64,000 nucleotides of DNA. Source: Pseudoalteromonas sp. 0303 (GTDB lineage Bacteria > Pseudomonadota > Gammaproteobacteria > Enterobacterales > Alteromonadaceae). Location: assembly GCF_013349995.1 (NCBI RefSeq), contig NZ_JABVXF010000016.1, positions 1 to 64,000 of the forward strand. Direction: 5' to 3'. Each line of letters begins with the position of its first letter. Positions within the stretch are counted from its first letter, which is position 1. The translations under genes were made by a program, and so were the position numbers. Below, in pieces: positions 61,211-64,000 of this stretch. A model generated the notes under the pieces. The model was not told the origin of the DNA and searched no databases. It saw only the letters and a list, made by a program, of their open reading frames with translations.

Positions 61211-61302
61211 TTGTATCCTAGTTTAGCCAGAATGACGCTGGATTTCCTTATTTTCGCTTCTATACTTTGCCAGTTTGATGTTCCATAACAGAGGTACTGC
61301 TA

Positions 61303-61604
61303 TTAGGTGAGATTATGTTCTTGTCGAGCATTTTCTATTGCTAAAGATTCCCTATATTTAGCAGTTTCTGCTGTTAGTGTCCAATGAACATCAAGTAAAT
61401 TCTGCTGCTCAACTACTTGTTTAACCTCTGCTAAAGAAGTTTAGAGAAACTCTTTTCTGGGATTTACTTTTTTACATATTCTCTCAAATCTTCTATGCAG
61501 TTCTTTTTCTAGTGTAGGAGCATCCTCACTATAGATCATGGCATGTATTTCAAATGAGAATGGAACAAAGGCATCTCTGATGCCCTTTAACTCTATCAGG
61601 TGAC
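61303..61604 (-). pseudogene. Disrupted C-terminal part of a DUF4041/GIY-YIG protein
   Basis: On the minus strand the frame reads IRDAFVPFSFEIHAMIYSED, APTLEKELHRRFERICKKVN, PRKEFL, then an in-frame TAA, then TSLAEVKQVVEQQN and onward to a final stop at 61303. This closely follows the C-terminal signature of DUF4041 proteins with a GIY-YIG/T5orf172 domain (VPFPFDVHAMI, NPRKEFF). A PDRVK phrase just upstream lies in another frame. The N-terminal part is missing. It is thus broken by truncation, a frameshift and a stop codon. Confidence 0.75.
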
Positions 61605-61708
61605 TTTAATTGAGCAAGTTTTAATTAAAAATTTAATGAAAATTAGGATTTAGATTTAAATATAGATTTTAAAATAACTTCAAATCAATTGTCATGGCTC
61701 TATGTTGA

Positions 61709-64000
61709 ATGAAGTGTTTTAAGAAAAAATTAACCGGATATACAATCATTGCAAGCATGGTTGGTCAAACCATTACTGTATCAGCAATTGGGGTATGGGC
61801 AGGGTTACTCGCGATTGCCACTCCATTTGAAAAGGCTATTGCTGCACAGGAACGGTTTGACCAAATTCAACAAAAATACAAAACAGATGATCCAACAAAT
61901 AACCGCTCCGATGATGAGCGTTTAAATCAAACGTTATTAAAATACCCAAATCAAACAGTCATAAATCAAAATCGAGAAAATGAAATAATTCAAAAATACT
62001 ACCTAACCCCACAGACATCTAGAACAGTTGATTTGTCTGCTTATGGTAATTTTGGTGACAATGCACAGCAGCGGATTGAAGATAGCGTAAATGTTGCGAG
62101 AGACATGTCAAAGTCAGCTGTTGTTCCATCGACTAATGCTAGTGGAGGTTTAATTACAAATTATAGTAATGGAGGAGTTTCGCTTACAAAAGATGATAGT
62201 GGTAATTATGTTGGCACTATTGATGAATCAAAAGTTGCTGAGCATGTTTCAAATCAAAACGAGTACACTAGCTCAGAGCTAAATCACTCTCAAACAACAT
62301 TTGATGCAGACAGTCACTATGGTAATGAGACAGAGTTTTATTCTTCAGGAACAACTAAAATAAACAGTTTGAAAACAGGTACTGCCAGTGATGCAACTGT
62401 ATACCAAACAATTCAATCAATTCAGAATGACAATAAACCTCCAGAAATAAACCCAAGAAGCAGTATTTTCAATTACGGATTTAATGAAGTGAATGATGCC
62501 CTTGACGGTACCGGATCATGGTTATCGTCATGCACTGATGAGTCAGTTGACATTACACGTGAATTTACATCAACACAATCAACAAATCATTTATGTATGC
62601 AACCACTTGCAAGCAATAGCTTATATTGCGAAGTTGAAAGAGCTACACCAGTTGCATATGACGTAATTGTGCAAATGGCAGGTAAGGGCAAGCAATTTTT
62701 AACAGTAGAATTTGATCTAAAGCAGCAAACTGCTAAGACAATAGCCCCAACTGATTCAATTGCAACAGAGCTGAAATTTGAAGGTCCAAGTTTTGAAGAC
62801 TTCTGCACAGTTAATAATACTAATATTAATAGGGTAAGCCTTGGTGTTTGGTCTAACACCACTATAGATGGAAGTATTGATGAAAGTACCTGGATTCGAG
62901 AGTTGCAAGCGCCAACATGTGCAAATGGTTTAAAAGGTATTGTCCAAGTTGAAGATAAAACTGATGATGGTGGTGACACAAAATGGATTTTGAACGCTCA
63001 AGCAAGATACAGGTTTACTGGTGAAGTAGGGGAAAACAAACAGTATCCAGCCGGTTGCTATGATGCGATTGAAAGTGAGCTAAAGGAAAGCAATGGCTTA
63101 GCAGGGTTTAGTGACACCACCAGTGGTGATACTGAAAGCCGGTTCGAAGGTTTTTGTAAATTTGATAGCTATACAAATATCGAAGTTGGTAGCGTTGGAT
63201 TACCCCCAGAAATATTAGAAACAGTCCCTCCTTTTTATAATGGTGATACAGGAAATAAAACTTGGAGAGTTAACCTTGATGGATACAATTGTGATCCTAC
63301 TAAAGGTGAAGATTACTGTATTGTAACTCGAAGAGCCACTGAGGAAGAAAAAGCAGCAGGAATAGAGGATGAATTCCAATGTTATTCCTGGGATGAGATA
63401 GAATCTCAACCAAACCACTGCGCTACCTACCAAACTGATACGCAATGCCAAGAAATTGAAAGAACATGTGCTGAAGGGTGGCTTTGGGAGCGAGATGACG
63501 CCGATGATATTTGCTTCGCTTACACTATTGAGTACCAATGTGATGAAGAAATTGTTTCGACTGTAACAAGCTCCGTAACACAGAATACCTGTGCGGCTAC
63601 ATTGCCTTGTGTTGGAGGGAATTGTGAAACATCAAATAGTGAAGTTAATGACCAATTCGCAGATGTTCTTGCTATGGCTACAGTAATACAGCATATGGAA
63701 GATGGGATGAACTGTGAAGATCCTACAGACCCATCAACGTGCACTATTTTTGAAGGTGAAGGCAAATTTTGTTCTTGGGAGCCAAGTGGTTTAGGTAATG
63801 ACTGTTGTGAGGCTCCTGATGGTGTTGATATTTATGAATATGCACAAGCTGCTTATGGCATGCTTCAAGCTGATGCATTTGTAGCTGGACTAGATGGAAC
63901 CAGCAATGCTGTAGTAGGCGGCTATCAGAGTCTGAGAGAACCTATTGCTAATGCAGCTACAACTGCTGGTGAAGCTGTTTCAAGCGCTTGGTCTTCAGTG
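61709..64000 (+). CDS. traN: TraN mating-pair stabilisation protein (partial, runs off the window)
   Basis: Open from ATG 61709 to the window end, 764 codons without a stop. An N-terminal hydrophobic stretch (about 8-32) is the signal peptide or anchor. A Gln/Asn/Ser-rich region follows (about 45-250), then many cysteines in the pattern of TraN (CTDES, LCMQP, YCEVERA, CQEIERTCAEGW, CVGGNCET, DCCEAPDG). TraN is an outer membrane protein that stabilises mating pairs by contact with recipient surface proteins. Its position after traU fits SXT/IncA/C order. It has no strong ribosome binding site, and a decayed spacer of about 770 bases separates it from traU and its small HTH gene. Confidence 0.88.
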   Translation, partial: MKCFKKKLTGYTIIASMVGQTITVSAIGVWAGLLAIATPFEKAIAAQERFDQIQQKYKTDDPTNNRSDDERLNQTLLKYPNQTVINQNRENEIIQKYYLTPQTSRTVDLSAYGNFGDNAQQRIEDSVNVARDMSKSAVVPSTNASGGLITNYSNGGVSLTKDDSGNYVGTIDESKVAEHVSNQNEYTSSELNHSQTTFDADSHYGNETEFYSSGTTKINSLKTGTASDATVYQTIQSIQNDNKPPEINPRSSIFNYGFNEVNDALDGTGSWLSSCTDESVDITREFTSTQSTNHLCMQPLASNSLYCEVERATPVAYDVIVQMAGKGKQFLTVEFDLKQQTAKTIAPTDSIATELKFEGPSFEDFCTVNNTNINRVSLGVWSNTTIDGSIDESTWIRELQAPTCANGLKGIVQVEDKTDDGGDTKWILNAQARYRFTGEVGENKQYPAGCYDAIESELKESNGLAGFSDTTSGDTESRFEGFCKFDSYTNIEVGSVGLPPEILETVPPFYNGDTGNKTWRVNLDGYNCDPTKGEDYCIVTRRATEEEKAAGIEDEFQCYSWDEIESQPNHCATYQTDTQCQEIERTCAEGWLWERDDADDICFAYTIEYQCDEEIVSTVTSSVTQNTCAATLPCVGGNCETSNSEVNDQFADVLAMATVIQHMEDGMNCEDPTDPSTCTIFEGEGKFCSWEPSGLGNDCCEAPDGVDIYEYAQAAYGMLQADAFVAGLDGTSNAVVGGYQSLREPIANAATTAGEAVSSAWSSV

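Larger units (their letters stand above)
60937..61708. other. Decayed spacer between traU and traN
   Basis: No intact gene. Contains a strong terminator-like hairpin (61164-61210), a disrupted minus-strand DUF4041/GIY-YIG remnant (61303-61604), and AT-rich sequence before the traN ATG. The spacer separates traN from the traU transcript. Confidence 0.6.

Overview
This window looks like part of a large, low-GC conjugative plasmid from a marine gammaproteobacterium (Alteromonadales or Vibrionales, for example Pseudoalteromonas, Shewanella or Vibrio). The plasmid assignment rests on an iteron origin with a Rep protein, a ParA/ParB pair, a PRTRC cassette, a plasmid-borne sliding clamp, and F-type mating-pair genes arranged as in SXT/IncA/C elements (dsbC-traV-traC, then an S26 peptidase, traW, traU, traN). 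The host assignment is inference from protein style and base composition. No rRNA, tRNA, insertion sequence or CRISPR array was seen.

Layout. 0-7 kb: a small membrane protein, a DndC-like PP-loop protein, a small regulator divergent from a PAPS-reductase-family protein with three 16-bp operators between them, then small unknown genes including a GIY-YIG protein and a frameshifted gene. 7-14.9 kb: an N6-adenine methyltransferase of DUF4942 type, a membrane-anchored pentapeptide-repeat protein, umuDC behind a LexA box, and a zinc-ribbon protein. 15-17.5 kb: ParA/ParB partition. 18.8-24.6 kb: a divergent module with a giant DndC-like protein plus two tandem winged-helix-like proteins on one strand, and a DndB-like (DGQHR-type) protein plus a small partner on the other. 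24.9-29 kb: dsbC, traV, traC.

The transfer operon then stops at a 12-bp inverted repeat. About 28.8 kb of other genes follow: a split membrane nuclease, a DUF3268 protein, an EAL phosphodiesterase, the PRTRC cassette (ThiF, B, F, C, E, ParB) with a DnaN-like clamp, the iteron origin and rep, a DUF2971 protein, a Whirly-like protein, a RecG-like helicase, small membrane proteins, an 1863-residue Ig-like surface protein, and a repressor-controlled operon of about ten tiny genes whose junctions nearly all carry TTGGAA. Transfer genes resume at 57.8 kb: S26 peptidase, TrbC-TraW fusion, a 49-residue membrane peptide, TraU, a small HTH-like protein, and TraN running off the end.

How the parts fit: Rep, iterons, the clamp and perhaps the PRTRC cassette serve replication and upkeep. 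ParAB serves segregation. Tra proteins build the mating channel. UmuDC answers DNA damage. The methyltransferase and the three PP-loop proteins with a DndB-like partner suggest DNA modification or defence, but dndA, dndD and dndE are not in this window, so a standard phosphorothioation system is not shown. The strongest candidates for undescribed biology are the DndB/DndC-like module (18.8-24.6 kb), the TTGGAA operon (53.1-57.3 kb), the split nuclease (29.1-29.7 kb) and the Whirly-like protein (41.8-42.4 kb).
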